The position numbers and the translations under genes are program-made. The notes beneath the pieces were generated by a model. It did no database searches. It saw nothing but the letters and a program-made list of their open reading frames with translations, and was not told the DNA's origin. 64,000 nucleotides of DNA from Lysinibacter sp. HNR. GTDB lineage: Bacteria > Actinomycetota > Actinomycetes > Actinomycetales > Microbacteriaceae. This document shows, piece after piece, positions 1 to 9,788 of the stretch (the first letter of the stretch is position 1; each line of letters begins with the position of its first letter). Location of the stretch: NCBI RefSeq assembly GCF_029760935.1, contig NZ_CP121684.1, positions 2,728,001 to 2,792,000 on the forward strand, written 5' to 3'.

Positions 1-1130
1 CGCGAGCGCAGCTCGGAGCGTTCAATGCGGACCTCGTGTCCCACACTGCTGAGGGAGCGCACGCTCACCGCCTGAGCTAGACGTTCGCGCCCCACGGTGA
101 GGAGCGACCCGAGAAAGCCGCCTAGCACGACCAGTTCGGGGTCGAACATGTTCACAAAATTTGAGATCCCCTCGGAGAGCAGGTCGATCTGTCGGCCAAC
201 CTCGTCGAGGACGCGCGGGTCTTGTGAGACCCCAAGGGCAACGTCGAGTTCGTCCTGGTCTACACGAGACAGGCTGAGCACGTTGAGAAGACGCTGCAGG
301 TTAACCTCGGTTTCGAGGCATCCGACGCGTCCACAGTAGCATTTTTCTCCCCGACTGTTGACGAGGGTGTGGCCGAGTTCTCCAGCGTATCCGCTGGTTC
401 CTCGCAGGGGCGATCCACCGATGATGAGGCCTCCACCCACTCCACTCGCGCTTCCGTTGAGGTAGACCATATCACCCACTCCCCGGCCCACGCCAAAGAG
501 GCTCTCAGCCATGGCGCCCAGGCTTGCGTCGTTACCCGCGTACACCGGGTATTCCAGGGCAGCCGCCAGCGACTCCGCGAACTTTGCGTTCTTCCACTTG
601 AGGTGGGGCGCGATAAGCACCCGCCCGTCGGCAGAGTTGACGAGTCCCGGTATGGCAACCCCCACCCCGGCGATGCTGTAGCCGGAGTCAATTTCGCCGC
701 GCATACTCGTCACGATTGCCTGCACCGCATTGACAGCCTCTTTTACCGTGGGGACCCGCATAGTGTCAAAGCGGATGCGCCTGATCACCTGGCCGCCGAG
801 CCCCACGAGTCCCACGTTGATGGCATCGATGTCGGGGTTGACGGCGATGGCGGCAACGCGGGGAGAGGGAATAACGTGAAGGCTTGGCCTCCCCACCCTT
901 TTTTCGCCCGAGGGGTCTTCGCTCTCGTAGGCGAGTCCTAGGGCGGCAAGCTCTGTGACCAGGGCACCTATTGTGGAGCGGGTGAGACCCGTGCGTTTTG
1001 TGAGTTCAGCTCGGGAGCATCCTCCCGCGTGATGCAGTAGCCGCATCACCATAGAGAGGTTGTGGCGACGAAGCTGGTCGTTGTTTGTTCCGCCGCGGGT
1101 TCCGAGGTGAGGTGGCGCAGTGACGTGCAT
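1..1130 (-). CDS. ROK-family transcriptional regulator (3' end cut by window)
   Basis: I translated this by hand from an ATG at 1130 running down to base 1, with no stop seen, so the C-terminus lies outside the window. About 376 codons are visible. The N-terminus is a winged helix-turn-helix (HNLSMVMRLLHHAGGCSRAELTKRTGLTRSTI split over residues ~20-55). The sugar-kinase-like ROK domain follows, with a GELGHT stretch and the zinc signature CYCGRVGCLE near residue 270. AGAGGA about 9 bases upstream supports the start. It lies beside the sugar importer genes in the same orientation and probably senses a pentose or related sugar and represses them; that role is inferred from position. Unlike the other two ROK proteins in the window it keeps the Cys cluster. 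Confidence 0.9.
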   Translation of the reverse strand, partial: MHVTAPPHLGTRGGTNNDQLRRHNLSMVMRLLHHAGGCSRAELTKRTGLTRSTIGALVTELAALGLAYESEDPSGEKRVGRPSLHVIPSPRVAAIAVNPDIDAINVGLVGLGGQVIRRIRFDTMRVPTVKEAVNAVQAIVTSMRGEIDSGYSIAGVGVAIPGLVNSADGRVLIAPHLKWKNAKFAESLAAALEYPVYAGNDASLGAMAESLFGVGRGVGDMVYLNGSASGVGGGLIIGGSPLRGTSGYAGELGHTLVNSRGEKCYCGRVGCLETEVNLQRLLNVLSLSRVDQDELDVALGVSQDPRVLDEVGRQIDLLSEGISNFVNMFDPELVVLGGFLGSLLTVGRERLAQAVSVRSLSSVGHEVRIERSELRS

Positions 1131-1172
1131 GCCCACCGTCCTCTCGATTAGTGATGATCCCTGGTGTTAAAC

Positions 1173-2363
1173 CTACCTGCCTCCGGCGCGACGCTTGTTG
1201 AATATGTCAAACGCAACGGCAAGAAGAAGGACAAGCCCCTTGATTGCCATCTGCCAGGCGGCATCCACCGACAGAATCGACAGACCCATATTAAGCACAC
1301 CCATGACCAAACCACCAATGACGGCCCCGACCACGGTTCCCACGCCACCCTGCACGGCGGCGCCTCCGATGAACACGGCGGCGATGGCGTCTAGCTCGTA
1401 GTTTTGTCCGGCGGAGGCTACGGCCCCTCCCGCGCGGGCGGTGGCCACAACACCGGCCACGGCCGCTAGGACTCCCATGTTTACGAAGATAAAGAAGTCA
1501 ACCCACCGGGTTTTAACGCCGCTCATGATGGCGGCAAACCGGTTGCCACCCATTGCGTATACGTGGCGACCAAAGACGCTGCGGTTCAGGATAAAGGTGT
1601 AGAGCAGGATGATCACCGCAAGAACGATGAGGATGAGCGGAGTTCCGTTGTACCCGCTGAGCAGCCACGCAAACCACACGATTGCTGCGGCGGCAATTCC
1701 GTTCTTTGCCCAGAAGGAGCCGAGTGCTTCGCGGGGAAGTTCAAGTCGGGCCTGGGTGGCTCGTGACTTGAGCTGGGTAATGATGAGCGCGGCGGCCGCC
1801 AGCACACCCAGCACCAGGGTGAGGGTATCGCGTCCTCCCATTTCCCCCAGGTAGCCGGGCAGCCATCCCGCACCGATGGCGGTAAAGTCGGCGGGTAGTC
1901 CGCTGATGGTTCCGCCCGTGAGTAGCACGAGCGTGAGACCGCGGAAGATGAGCATGCCGGCCAGGGTAACGATAAACGCCGGTATCCCCACAAACGCCAC
2001 CCAGAAGCCCTGCCACGCACCGATCAGCGCGCCGACAACGATGGCCAAGAGGATAGCCACCCACCAGGGAAGTCCCCACTGATTCATACTGATCGCCGCA
2101 ACCGCACCGACCAGGGCAACAACCGACCCCACCGAGAGGTCAATGTGCCCGGCAATAATCACGATGACCATACCCACGGCCAGGATCAAAACATAGGCGT
2201 TCTGCTGGATGAGGTTGTTCACGTTTCCCGGCATCAGGAGTCTGCCATTGGTGAGGATCTGGAACAGAATGATGATGATTGCCAGCGCGGCCAGGATGCC
2301 GTACTGGCGCAGGTTGAGAGAAAATTTGGGAATTCTGCGTTTGGCAGGTGTTGTGGTGCTCAT
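1173..2363 (-). CDS. gguB: Multiple-sugar ABC transporter permease (GguB/MmsB type)
   Basis: A 396-residue inner-membrane protein with a short basic N-terminus followed by about ten hydrophobic segments. It has the family hallmarks AVGMVIVIIAGHIDLSVGS near residues 62-80 and AAVFIGGAAVQGGVGTV near 330. This is the single permease of CUT2-type importers that take up xylose, arabinose, galactose or related sugars; it works as a dimer with the ATPase encoded just upstream. The gap to that gene is 4 bp, so they are co-transcribed. Substrate cannot be read from the permease. The nearby xylose isomerase makes a pentose likely (inference). Confidence 0.9.
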   Translation of the reverse strand: MSTTTPAKRRIPKFSLNLRQYGILAALAIIIILFQILTNGRLLMPGNVNNLIQQNAYVLILAVGMVIVIIAGHIDLSVGSVVALVGAVAAISMNQWGLPWWVAILLAIVVGALIGAWQGFWVAFVGIPAFIVTLAGMLIFRGLTLVLLTGGTISGLPADFTAIGAGWLPGYLGEMGGRDTLTLVLGVLAAAALIITQLKSRATQARLELPREALGSFWAKNGIAAAAIVWFAWLLSGYNGTPLILIVLAVIILLYTFILNRSVFGRHVYAMGGNRFAAIMSGVKTRWVDFFIFVNMGVLAAVAGVVATARAGGAVASAGQNYELDAIAAVFIGGAAVQGGVGTVVGAVIGGLVMGVLNMGLSILSVDAAWQMAIKGLVLLLAVAFDIFNKRRAGGR

Positions 2364-2367
2364 CGAT

Positions 2368-3900
2368 TTAGGCCTTTCCTGCGGTCATAAAGTGCATAAG
2401 TTTTTCTTGTGAGGCTTCTTCGCGGGGCACCTCGCCCGTGATGAGGCCCTCGGATATGGCGTAGATGCGATCGGAGAGGCCCAGCAGCTCGGGAAGCTCC
2501 GAGGAGATCACCACGATGGCTTTGCCCTGAGCCGCCAGCTCGTTGATGATTCCGTAAATCTCATATTTGGCTCCGACGTCGATTCCACGAGTGGGCTCAT
2601 CAAGGATGAGGATGTCCGGACCGCTAAAGATCCACTTCGACAACACAACCTTCTGCTGGTTTCCGCCCGAGAGCTTTCCAGTAATCGCCGAGACGCTCGG
2701 AGCTTTGATGTTCATCTTGTGTCGGTATGACTCCGCAACCTTATATTCGCGATAACGATCAATCACTCCCCACCTGGAGAGCTGACCCAGCGCGGCCGCG
2801 GACACGTTCACGGTGATGTCACCAATCAGGTTGAGCCCGTATCGCTTGCGATCCTCGGTGGCGTAGGCAAAGCCGTTGCGAATCGCCTCTTCCACCGTGC
2901 GGTTGTGTATGAGCTCCCCATTTTTGTAGATGCTTCCGGAGATGTTTGTTCCGTATGAACGCCCAAAAAGACTCATCGCCAATTCGGTACGCCCCGCGCC
3001 CATCAGACCGGCAAAACCCACAATTTCGCCCGCACGCACGGAGAAGGATGCCCCGTCGACAACTTTACGCGCGGTATCAACCGGGTGGTGGACGGTCCAG
3101 TCGACCACCCGCAACACCTCTTCGCCGATGTGGGGTTCACGCGGCGGAAATAGGTTGTTCAGGTCGCGGCCAACCATGGAGCGGATGATCCGCGACTCGG
3201 TCACCTCGTCTCGTCGCATATCCATTGTTTCGATGCTCTTACCGTCACGAATCACGGTCACAGCATCGGCAATCTGTTTAATCTCTTTAAGCTTGTGCGA
3301 AATGATAATGCAGGTGATTCCCTGGCCACGCAGGTGTTCAATGAGGCTCAGTAGGTGTGCGGAGTCCTCGTCATTGAGCGCGGCGGTTGGCTCATCGAGA
3401 ATGAGAAGCTTCACCTCTTTGGAGAGGGCCTTTGCGATCTCTACCAGCTGCTGCTTACCCACCCCCAACTCGAGGATCTTGGTGGCGGGATTCTCTTCCA
3501 GACCCACCCGAGCGAGAAGAAGCGCAGCCTCACGATTGGTGGTGTTCCAATCGATGATGCCGCGCTTGGCTTTTTCGTTTCCGAGAAAAATATTCTCCGC
3601 GATCGAGAGGTGAGGGCTCAGGGCCAGTTCCTGATGAATAATGACGATGCCGTCGTGTTCGCTATCGTTAATGCTTTTATAGGCAACCGGTTTGCCCTCA
3701 AACTCGATGATGCCCTCAAAGCTGCCCGCGGGGTAGACCCCGCTGAGTACCTTCATCAGGGTTGACTTTCCCGCCCCGTTTTCTCCGCATATAGCGTGAA
3801 CCTGTCCCCGGGTGACGTCGAGCGATACGCCGTCAAGCGCTTTCACTCCCGAAAAGTCCTTCACAATGTTTTTCATCGTGAGGATCGTTGACTTTTCCAT
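2368..3900 (-). CDS. gguA: Multiple-sugar ABC transporter ATP-binding protein (GguA/MmsA/XylG type)
   Basis: A double-ATPase of 510 residues. The first half carries Walker [10 protein letters not shown] and an [15 protein letters not shown] signature with [10 protein letters not shown]. The second half has a degenerate nucleotide site and then [14 protein letters not shown] and [13 protein letters not shown]. This tandem arrangement is typical of CUT2 sugar importers. I chose the ATG at 3900 because GAGGAAG lies about 5 bases before it. An in-frame start at 3954 would add 18 unconserved residues and has no such site. It sits between the substrate-binding protein and the permease in one operon. 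It powers sugar import at the membrane. Confidence 0.92.
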   Translation of the reverse strand: MEKSTILTMKNIVKDFSGVKALDGVSLDVTRGQVHAICGENGAGKSTLMKVLSGVYPAGSFEGIIEFEGKPVAYKSINDSEHDGIVIIHQELALSPHLSIAENIFLGNEKAKRGIIDWNTTNREAALLLARVGLEENPATKILELGVGKQQLVEIAKALSKEVKLLILDEPTAALNDEDSAHLLSLIEHLRGQGITCIIISHKLKEIKQIADAVTVIRDGKSIETMDMRRDEVTESRIIRSMVGRDLNNLFPPREPHIGEEVLRVVDWTVHHPVDTARKVVDGASFSVRAGEIVGFAGLMGAGRTELAMSLFGRSYGTNISGSIYKNGELIHNRTVEEAIRNGFAYATEDRKRYGLNLIGDITVNVSAAALGQLSRWGVIDRYREYKVAESYRHKMNIKAPSVSAITGKLSGGNQQKVVLSKWIFSGPDILILDEPTRGIDVGAKYEIYGIINELAAQGKAIVVISSELPELLGLSDRIYAISEGLITGEVPREEASQEKLMHFMTAGKA

Positions 3901-4041
3901 GACTGCTTCCTCATCATGTGCGTGGTATGGAATTAGGTGCGCTGCGGCGGGCACTCGGCGTCAACAGGCCTGTCAGCGATTTTGCCAAGAAACTCGCCAG
4001 CCAGTTCCGTCAAGTTTGTCAAGAGTCGGCCTGGGTGCGCG

Positions 4042-4070
4042 GGTCTGCCGGGGTGTGGCCCCGGCAGACC
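4042..4070. terminator. Intercistronic hairpin downstream of the sugar-binding protein gene
   Basis: A perfect 12-bp inverted repeat (GGTCTGCCGGGG and its complement) with a 5-base loop lies just after the stop codon of the binding-protein gene and before the ATPase gene. There is no long T run. Such hairpins commonly protect the 3' end of the binding-protein mRNA or stop part of the transcription, so that the binding protein is made in excess over the membrane parts. The structure is seen directly; the function is inferred. Confidence 0.7.
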
Positions 4071-4081
4071 TATGGTGCGGT

Positions 4082-5194
4082 TTAGAGCCCCACGTCGGAG
4101 GCCGAGACAAATCCCGAATCAACAAGTTTGGTCTTGACGTCCTCTTTCACAACAACCTCGGGAGTGATGAGGAACGAGGGAACAATCTTTTCACCGTTGT
4201 TATAGGTTGTGGTGTCGTTAACCTCAACCTCTTCTCCCGAGGCGATCTGCTTAATCATGGTGAAGACACGGTCTCCCAGCGTACGGGTGTCTTTCCACAC
4301 CGTCATGGACTGTTCGCCATCGAGGATGGCCTTTACATTGGCCTTGTCGGCATCCTGTCCGGTGAGGATGGGGTAGTCATCTCCCGGCTTGTACCCGGCC
4401 GATTTGAGCGAGGCAATAATTCCAATTGCCAGGCTGTCGTTGGGAGAAAGAACAACGTCCACTTTTTTACCGCCGCCGTAGAAGGAGGAGATGCGGTTAT
4501 CCATCTCGGATTGTGCCCTATCTGAGGCCCAATTTTGAATTCCAATCGAGGCCCAGGCGTCGTTTGAGCTGGGCGCCTTGCCGCTGGGAACAGTGAGAGT
4601 ACCTTTCTGAACGTAGGGCAGCAGAACGTCCCAGGCTCCCGAGAAGAAGAATTTGGCGTTGTTGTCGTCCGGGCTTCCGGCAAACGGTTCGAGATTAAAA
4701 GTTTCGGTGGTCGAGGCGAGCTGTAGTTGATCCTCAATGAATTTGCCCTGTAGCTCACCCACCTTGTAGTTATCGAAGGTGGCGTAGTAGTCAACGTCTT
4801 CCGTGCCGTTAATGAGTCGGTCATAGGCGATAACGGTTGCGTCTTGTTTTTTGGCCTCGGCGAGCACGGGAGACAGCACCTCACCGTCGATAGCGGCAAC
4901 CACAAGGATGTTTGAGCCGCCCGCCACCTGGTTTTGGATCTGGCTGATTTGCTGGTCGGTTTTATTGTCCGCGTATTGCAGATCAACCGTGCATCCGGCG
5001 TCCTTGAGCGATTTTTGCAGTTGCTCACCGTCATTGATCCAGCGTTCAAGACTACGTGTGGGCATTGAAATTCCCACGTTGCAATTCTCGATAGTTGCGG
5101 TTCCCTCACCTCCCCCGCCGTTTGAACACGAAACGAGCGAAGCGGCCAACGCCGTCGCCGCTAAAAGGGAGAGTGCGGTGGTTGTTCGGGACAT
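4082..5194 (-). CDS. chvE: Sugar ABC transporter substrate-binding lipoprotein (ChvE type)
   Basis: A 370-residue exported lipoprotein: signal peptide with lipobox LVSC and predicted lipidated Cys23, then a glycine-rich linker. The fold is that of periplasmic-binding-protein type 1 sugar receptors, with motifs VGISMPTRSLERW, ILVVAAIDGEVLSP and LSPNDSLAIGIIASLKS and a typical closing TGQDAD segment. It resembles the ChvE/multiple-sugar group rather than RbsB. It is the first gene of the importer operon. The promoter must lie in the 456-bp gap shared with the divergent xylA, which suggests joint control by xylose or a related sugar (inference). Confidence 0.9.
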   Translation of the reverse strand: MSRTTTALSLLAATALAASLVSCSNGGGGEGTATIENCNVGISMPTRSLERWINDGEQLQKSLKDAGCTVDLQYADNKTDQQISQIQNQVAGGSNILVVAAIDGEVLSPVLAEAKKQDATVIAYDRLINGTEDVDYYATFDNYKVGELQGKFIEDQLQLASTTETFNLEPFAGSPDDNNAKFFFSGAWDVLLPYVQKGTLTVPSGKAPSSNDAWASIGIQNWASDRAQSEMDNRISSFYGGGKKVDVVLSPNDSLAIGIIASLKSAGYKPGDDYPILTGQDADKANVKAILDGEQSMTVWKDTRTLGDRVFTMIKQIASGEEVEVNDTTTYNNGEKIVPSFLITPEVVVKEDVKTKLVDSGFVSASDVGL

Positions 5195-5544
5195 GTGTAG
5201 TTGCTTTCCTCTCTGAATGCGCCGGTTGCACGTAAGGACTGAGCGTGTACAGGTTTACCTCACGGGGGGAATTACTGCCGAAGCAGGTCTCAAGGTCTTC
5301 CGTCTTATTTTCGATCCACGATACTTCCTCGTGGTGACTGGCTCGAAAATACGCATTCCTCAACTACCGGAACGATATTTGTTACTGGGGAGAACATATC
5401 ACAGAAACATGTCAGAAGCCATGGAAGTATAAGATAAAACGGAATATAAGTCCCCGAAATAACGATTTATTTTGAATTAAAATAGCTGATCAAAGATATA
5501 AACTACTATTGCTTAGCCACACATAAATCACCCTACTTTAATTG

Positions 5545-5558
5545 CTCACTCGGGTGAG
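5545..5558. promoter_or_regulatory. Candidate operator in the divergent chvE-xylA control region
   Basis: The 5195-5650 gap between divergent chvE and xylA is AT-rich compared with its flanks and holds no gene. It contains the dyad CTCAC-TCGG-GTGAG, which extends as an imperfect repeat (TTGCTCAC against TTTCTCAC) and is flanked by TTAATT on both sides. A ROK repressor encoded nearby is the likely binder. The dyad is seen; the binding is inferred. Confidence 0.4.
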
Positions 5559-5650
5559 AAATTTAATTGGAGTGGTATTTTCGCGTGATTTCTGTAATAT
5601 GTTTATGGAAACAACAAATTCATCAACGACGCTGACAGGAATGATGACTC

Positions 5651-6844
5651 ATGAGACTCACCCCCACCCGCGCAGACAAATTCTCCTTTGGCCTGTGGAC
5701 AGTCGGATACAACGGAGCCGACCCTTTTGGTGGCCCCACCCGCGCCCCTCTTGATGTGGTACACGCCGTAGAAAAGCTCAACGAGCTCGGAGCCTACGGC
5801 ATCACCTTTCACGACGATGACCTCTTTGCCTTCGGGTCGTCCGAAGCCGAGCGCCAAAAACAAATCAACAGACTCACCCAGGCCCTCTCGGACACCGGGC
5901 TTGTGGTCCCCATGGTCACCACAAACCTGTTCAGCGCCCCCGTTTTCAAAGACGGAGGGTTCACCTCCAACGACCGGGCCGTGCGCCGCTTTGCCCTGCG
6001 CAAGGTGCTGCGCAACATCGATCTGGCTGCGGAACTCGGAGCATCCACCTTTGTGATGTGGGGCGGGCGCGAGGGAGCCGAGTACGACTCCGCAAAAGAT
6101 GTTCGCGCGGCACTCGACCGCTACCGCGAAGCCATCAACCTTCTGGGGCAATACGTTATCGATAAGGGATACAACCTCCGCTTTGCAATCGAGCCAAAAC
6201 CAAACGAGCCGCGCGGCGATATCCTTCTCCCCACACTGGGTCACGCACTAGCCTTCATCACAACCCTGGAACACCCCGACCTCGTGGGAGTCAACCCCGA
6301 GGTGGGACACGAGCAGATGGCTGGGCTCAACTTTACGGCGGGGATTGCCCAAGCGCTTCACCAGGGCAAGCTCTACCACATCGACCTCAACGGCCAGCGG
6401 GGCATCAAATACGATCAAGACCTGGTATTTGGACACGGCGACCTGCACAACGCATTCTCCCTGGTAGATCTACTCGAAAATGGAGCACCCGGCGGCGGGC
6501 CAGCCTACGACGGGCCCCGCCACTTCGACTACAAGCCCTCACGCACAGAAGACGAAACGGGGGTGTGGGCTTCAGCCGCCGCCAATATGCGCACCTACCT
6601 GCTGCTCAAGGAGCGGGCAGCCGCATTCCGCGCAGACCCCGAGGTGCAGGAAGCCCTTCTCGCGGCTCGGGTGAACGAGCTCAGCACAACCACGCTCGAC
6701 ACGAACGAGAGCTACCACGATCTCCTCGCGGATCGCAGCTCATACGAAGACTTTGACCCGACGGCCTACTTTAACGGCAGAGGTTTTGGTTTTGTCAGGC
6801 TCCAGCAGCTCGCCCTCGAACACCTGCTCGGCGCCCGAGGATAG
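5651..6844 (+). CDS. xylA: Xylose isomerase
   Basis: A 397-residue protein of the short actinobacterial class of xylose isomerases. It interconverts D-xylose and D-xylulose in the cytoplasm and needs two divalent metal ions. Catalytic and metal residues fall almost exactly at the Streptomyces positions: H54 and D57 (TFHDDD), E181 and K183 ([11 protein letters not shown]), E217 and H220 (VNPEVGHEQ), D245, D255, D257, and a final Asp at about 293. AGGA ten bases upstream supports the ATG. It is transcribed away from the sugar importer; the matching xylulokinase is 55 kb away at the other end of the window. Confidence 0.97.
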   Translation: MRLTPTRADKFSFGLWTVGYNGADPFGGPTRAPLDVVHAVEKLNELGAYGITFHDDDLFAFGSSEAERQKQINRLTQALSDTGLVVPMVTTNLFSAPVFKDGGFTSNDRAVRRFALRKVLRNIDLAAELGASTFVMWGGREGAEYDSAKDVRAALDRYREAINLLGQYVIDKGYNLRFAIEPKPNEPRGDILLPTLGHALAFITTLEHPDLVGVNPEVGHEQMAGLNFTAGIAQALHQGKLYHIDLNGQRGIKYDQDLVFGHGDLHNAFSLVDLLENGAPGGGPAYDGPRHFDYKPSRTEDETGVWASAAANMRTYLLLKERAAAFRADPEVQEALLAARVNELSTTTLDTNESYHDLLADRSSYEDFDPTAYFNGRGFGFVRLQQLALEHLLGARG

Positions 6845-6976
6845 CACGCAACACTCCAGGTTTCCTCAGGAACCACAGCCTCTATTCGGCTGACAATACA
6901 CAGCGCATCCGGGGTAAGCCCTATCCGAACGAAACACACCGGATCAGGCGAACACCCCGGGTGCGCTGAAGCGTGT

Positions 6977-7003
6977 GCGGGTTAGTGAAACACACTAACC
7001 CGC
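6977..7003. terminator. Convergent hairpin between xylA and the ROK regulator gene
   Basis: A perfect 11-bp stem (GCGGGTTAGTG / CACTAACCCGC) with loop AAACA lies between two convergent genes and overlaps the stop codon of the ROK gene. It has no strong T tract in either direction, so a role as a bidirectional terminator is likely but not certain. Confidence 0.6.
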
Positions 7004-8236
7004 CGAAACCCGCACCCTTTTGCACAGCTGCTCTCGAAGCTCGGCCAGGAGGAAATAGTAGGCTCCTCGCAAAACGGGGTGCCCCTGCACAGAGGTAGCC
7101 ACGATATCTGGAGTTCCCCACCGAGTGGTTACGGATATCCGATCACGCACCCCCTGCGCAAGCAGGTCGCCACCCAAGTGAGCGGTGGGTCCACCCAAAA
7201 CGATTCTTTCGGGATCAAGCAGTGCAAGAATCGGGATAACTCCATGGGTAATCTGCGGGATCAGATCCCCCACTATCAGCTCCCGCGCAGCCTCATTACC
7301 CGAGCTTCCCGCGGTGCGAAGCAGATCAAAATAGGTCTCACCACTTAAGCCGTTCTCTCGTGCAATGCTCGCCACGGCAAGACCTCCGAGGAGAGACTGC
7401 ATATCGATCGCCCCGGGATTATCAAACGCCGCTATGCGAGGAACCGGCAGGTATCCGATTTCCCCCGCCCCGCCCGCTGCCCCGCGCTGAATCTCGCCAC
7501 CGGCATAAACGGCAACCCCCAGGCCCTGACCCAACCAGAAAAGCACAAAACTTTCAGTGCCGCGCACCGCACCCTCGGAGCGCTCTGCGATGGCCGCCAG
7601 GTTAACATCATTCTCGATATACACCCTGCAGCCCAACTCAGCCTCGATCAAGCTGCGCGCCCCCTGGGCAGGCCATCCCTCAAAGGTATTGGCAAAGTGC
7701 AGGGTGTCGCTCCGGGCATTAACCGAGCCCTGCACCCCGAGACACACCGCCGATACCGCGTTACGGCCAATCTGGGCAAGATCACACGCCGCCTCAATCG
7801 CGGCCTTTACCTCCGCTACCGCATCACGGCTCACCCTACGCGACGGAGCCGGAATCTCCGCGACAGGATATTCACTTCCAATAGCATCTACCACGGTGGA
7901 CCGGATAAATTCGGGTCCCATGTCAACGGCAACCCCCTTCACCAGATCATTATTTACCGCGTGAAGCACAGCGTTGGGCCCGCGTCCGCCCACAGCTTTT
8001 CCCGTCACATGCACCAGATCGGCACTTTTCAAACGGGTAACAATCTGAGAAGCGGTGGGCTTTGAGAGCCCTGAGAGTTCACTAATCTGGTTGCGGGAGA
8101 GTATCCCGTGGGCAAAGAGAAGCTCGAGCACCATTCGGTCGTTACGAACCGCAAGCCACTGTGGAGTACCCGGAAGAGCGGTCGCCAGGGGCAAACTCCT
8201 CTCCTTGTTACTCGCACCTAACCCGGTCGACATCAT
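6995..8236 (-). CDS. ROK-family transcriptional regulator without the zinc Cys cluster
   Basis: About 413 residues. An N-terminal winged helix-turn-helix (ILSRNQISELSGLSKPTASQIVTRL) precedes a ROK domain with a YIENDVNLAA-type motif and GGAGEIGYLPVP. Where classical ROK proteins have CxCGxxGC, this one reads IAAFDNPGAIDMQ with no cysteines. Zinc binding is therefore doubtful and the ligand site may have changed. The ATG at 8236 is chosen because AGGAGG lies six bases before it; a TTG one codon earlier is also open. It converges on xylA and diverges from the DSD1-like gene, so it may control either. Xylose-responsive repression is a guess from position. Confidence 0.85.
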   Translation of the reverse strand: MMSTGLGASNKERSLPLATALPGTPQWLAVRNDRMVLELLFAHGILSRNQISELSGLSKPTASQIVTRLKSADLVHVTGKAVGGRGPNAVLHAVNNDLVKGVAVDMGPEFIRSTVVDAIGSEYPVAEIPAPSRRVSRDAVAEVKAAIEAACDLAQIGRNAVSAVCLGVQGSVNARSDTLHFANTFEGWPAQGARSLIEAELGCRVYIENDVNLAAIAERSEGAVRGTESFVLFWLGQGLGVAVYAGGEIQRGAAGGAGEIGYLPVPRIAAFDNPGAIDMQSLLGGLAVASIARENGLSGETYFDLLRTAGSSGNEAARELIVGDLIPQITHGVIPILALLDPERIVLGGPTAHLGGDLLAQGVRDRISVTTRWGTPDIVATSVQGHPVLRGAYYFLLAELREQLCKRVRVSAG

Positions 8237-8353
8237 CAAAAGCCTCCTAGCTCATGAATGAATTTGCTGCACATTCAACAAATTACGTCCCCCGTGGCCT
8301 ATCTTACTGCGGAAATTGCCCTTTCCCCGCCTCGAGACTCCCCCGCTGCCGGG

Positions 8354-8374
8354 CTCCACTACCCAGAAGTGGAG
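8354..8374. promoter_or_regulatory. Dyad between the ROK gene and the DSD1-like gene
   Basis: The 247-bp divergent gap holds no gene. It contains a perfect 7-bp inverted repeat CTCCACT / AGTGGAG with a 7-base spacer, plus a TATATT box and GAAGGAG just before the downstream start. The dyad is a candidate operator for the divergent regulator. Confidence 0.35.
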
Positions 8375-8483
8375 AGCACCCCGCACGGCGACACTCAGCA
8401 AATAGTGCCGTAATCGCAACACACTAACTTCGCCCATAAGGCTAAAGTTAAGGAACACCTAATCTATATTTTGAAGGAGCGTC

Positions 8484-9779
8484 GTGCCCCCCACAGCCCT
8501 CGGACCCCAGCATAAATCGCTACCTCCCCGGTTGTGGGGCAGCTCTCTCGATAACCTCGGCGAGGCCGCAACTCACGTATCCCAGTGGCAAACCCCGCTG
8601 CTCACCCTCGATCAGCGAGCGCTTAACCACAATGTGGCCACCTACTTTCACTGGCTGCACGAGCGGAAACTGCTGCTCGCCCCCCACGGTAAAACAACCA
8701 TGTCCCCCACCCTGTGGCATCAGCTTTTAGACGCCGGAGCCTGGGGCATTACCTTCTCCACAGCCTGGCAGGTGGAGATTGCCCGACACAACGGTGTTCG
8801 CCGAATCATGCTCGCAAACTCCCTGCTCGACCCCGTGGGCCTCACCTGGATATCGCGCGAACTCGACGCTAATCCCAGCCTAGAAATCATCGCGTGGGTA
8901 GACAGCGTTGCCAGCGCTCAACGCATGGAAGAGGTACTCTCCCCGCTCAATATTGCACGGCGAATACCCCTCATCGCAGAGCTCGGGGCCGCGGGCGGAA
9001 GAACCGGCGCACGAAACCCCGCAGATGCCCTGGCCCTAGCCGAATACGTGGCCGACTCCTCCGTTCTCACGCTTGCGGGAGTGGGCGGATACGAGGGAAT
9101 ACTCGCACAGGATCGCAGCCCCGAAGGCCTCTCTCGGGTGCGCAATTACCTGGAGGCTCTTGCGGGACTCCTCAGCGACACCATCGCCGAGGGCATGTAC
9201 ACCCGACACCCAATTCTCACCGCCGGAGGAAGCGCCTACTTCGATCTGGTAGCGGATGCCACTTCCCATCTCACCGACCAGGCCGATGTGGTCCTTCGAT
9301 CGGGAGCGTTTCAAATTCACGATGACGGATTCTACAGCAGAGTCAGTCCGCTGCGAGACGTCTCCGGCGAAGAGGTCTCGGTGGCGGGTTCTCTCGGGGA
9401 AGAACACTTTATCCCAGGGATGCACGGCTGGGCCCGGGTGGTGTCGCGACCCGAACCGGGACTCGCCCTGCTCGACGCGGGCAGGCGCGATTTTCCCTAC
9501 GACTACGACCTGCCGGAGGCTCAGCTCATCATGGGTGCCAGCCCCGCAGAAAGTGCAGAGGCTCTGGCGGGTTCAGAGGTTTTTGCAATCAACGATCAGC
9601 ATCTCTATTTGCGGCTAGGCCCGAACGCAACGGAGCACACGCTTCCGGTTGGCTCCGTCGTGCGGTTTGGGCTCAGCCATCCGTGTACAGCGATGGATAA
9701 GTGGCGGCTAGTACCCATCGTCGCCGACGCCACACAGGACGACCCCCTGGTCATTTCGGCGGTCGAGACCTGGTTTTAA
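8484..9779 (+). CDS. PLP-dependent amino acid deaminase/aldolase (D-serine deaminase-like, DSD1 family)
   Basis: A 431-residue fold-type III PLP enzyme. The N-terminal alanine-racemase-like barrel carries the PLP lysine, K70 in APHGKTTMSP, and a glycine-rich phosphate-binding stretch GVGGYEG. The C-terminal part ends in GLSHPCTAMDKWR, which supplies the His and Cys of the zinc site of D-serine dehydratases and D-threonine aldolases. It should split or deaminate a D-hydroxy amino acid. The exact substrate is not readable. A GTG start is preceded by GAAGGAG. It is a single gene, with the FadR-type regulator gene converging on its end. Confidence 0.85.
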   Translation: MPPTALGPQHKSLPPRLWGSSLDNLGEAATHVSQWQTPLLTLDQRALNHNVATYFHWLHERKLLLAPHGKTTMSPTLWHQLLDAGAWGITFSTAWQVEIARHNGVRRIMLANSLLDPVGLTWISRELDANPSLEIIAWVDSVASAQRMEEVLSPLNIARRIPLIAELGAAGGRTGARNPADALALAEYVADSSVLTLAGVGGYEGILAQDRSPEGLSRVRNYLEALAGLLSDTIAEGMYTRHPILTAGGSAYFDLVADATSHLTDQADVVLRSGAFQIHDDGFYSRVSPLRDVSGEEVSVAGSLGEEHFIPGMHGWARVVSRPEPGLALLDAGRRDFPYDYDLPEAQLIMGASPAESAEALAGSEVFAINDQHLYLRLGPNATEHTLPVGSVVRFGLSHPCTAMDKWRLVPIVADATQDDPLVISAVETWF

Positions 9780-9788
9780 AGCCCTAAT

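Noticed and set aside
3812..4525. A plus-strand frame across the importer genes
   Set aside because: It covers parts of two clear minus-strand genes and the hairpin and has no family features.
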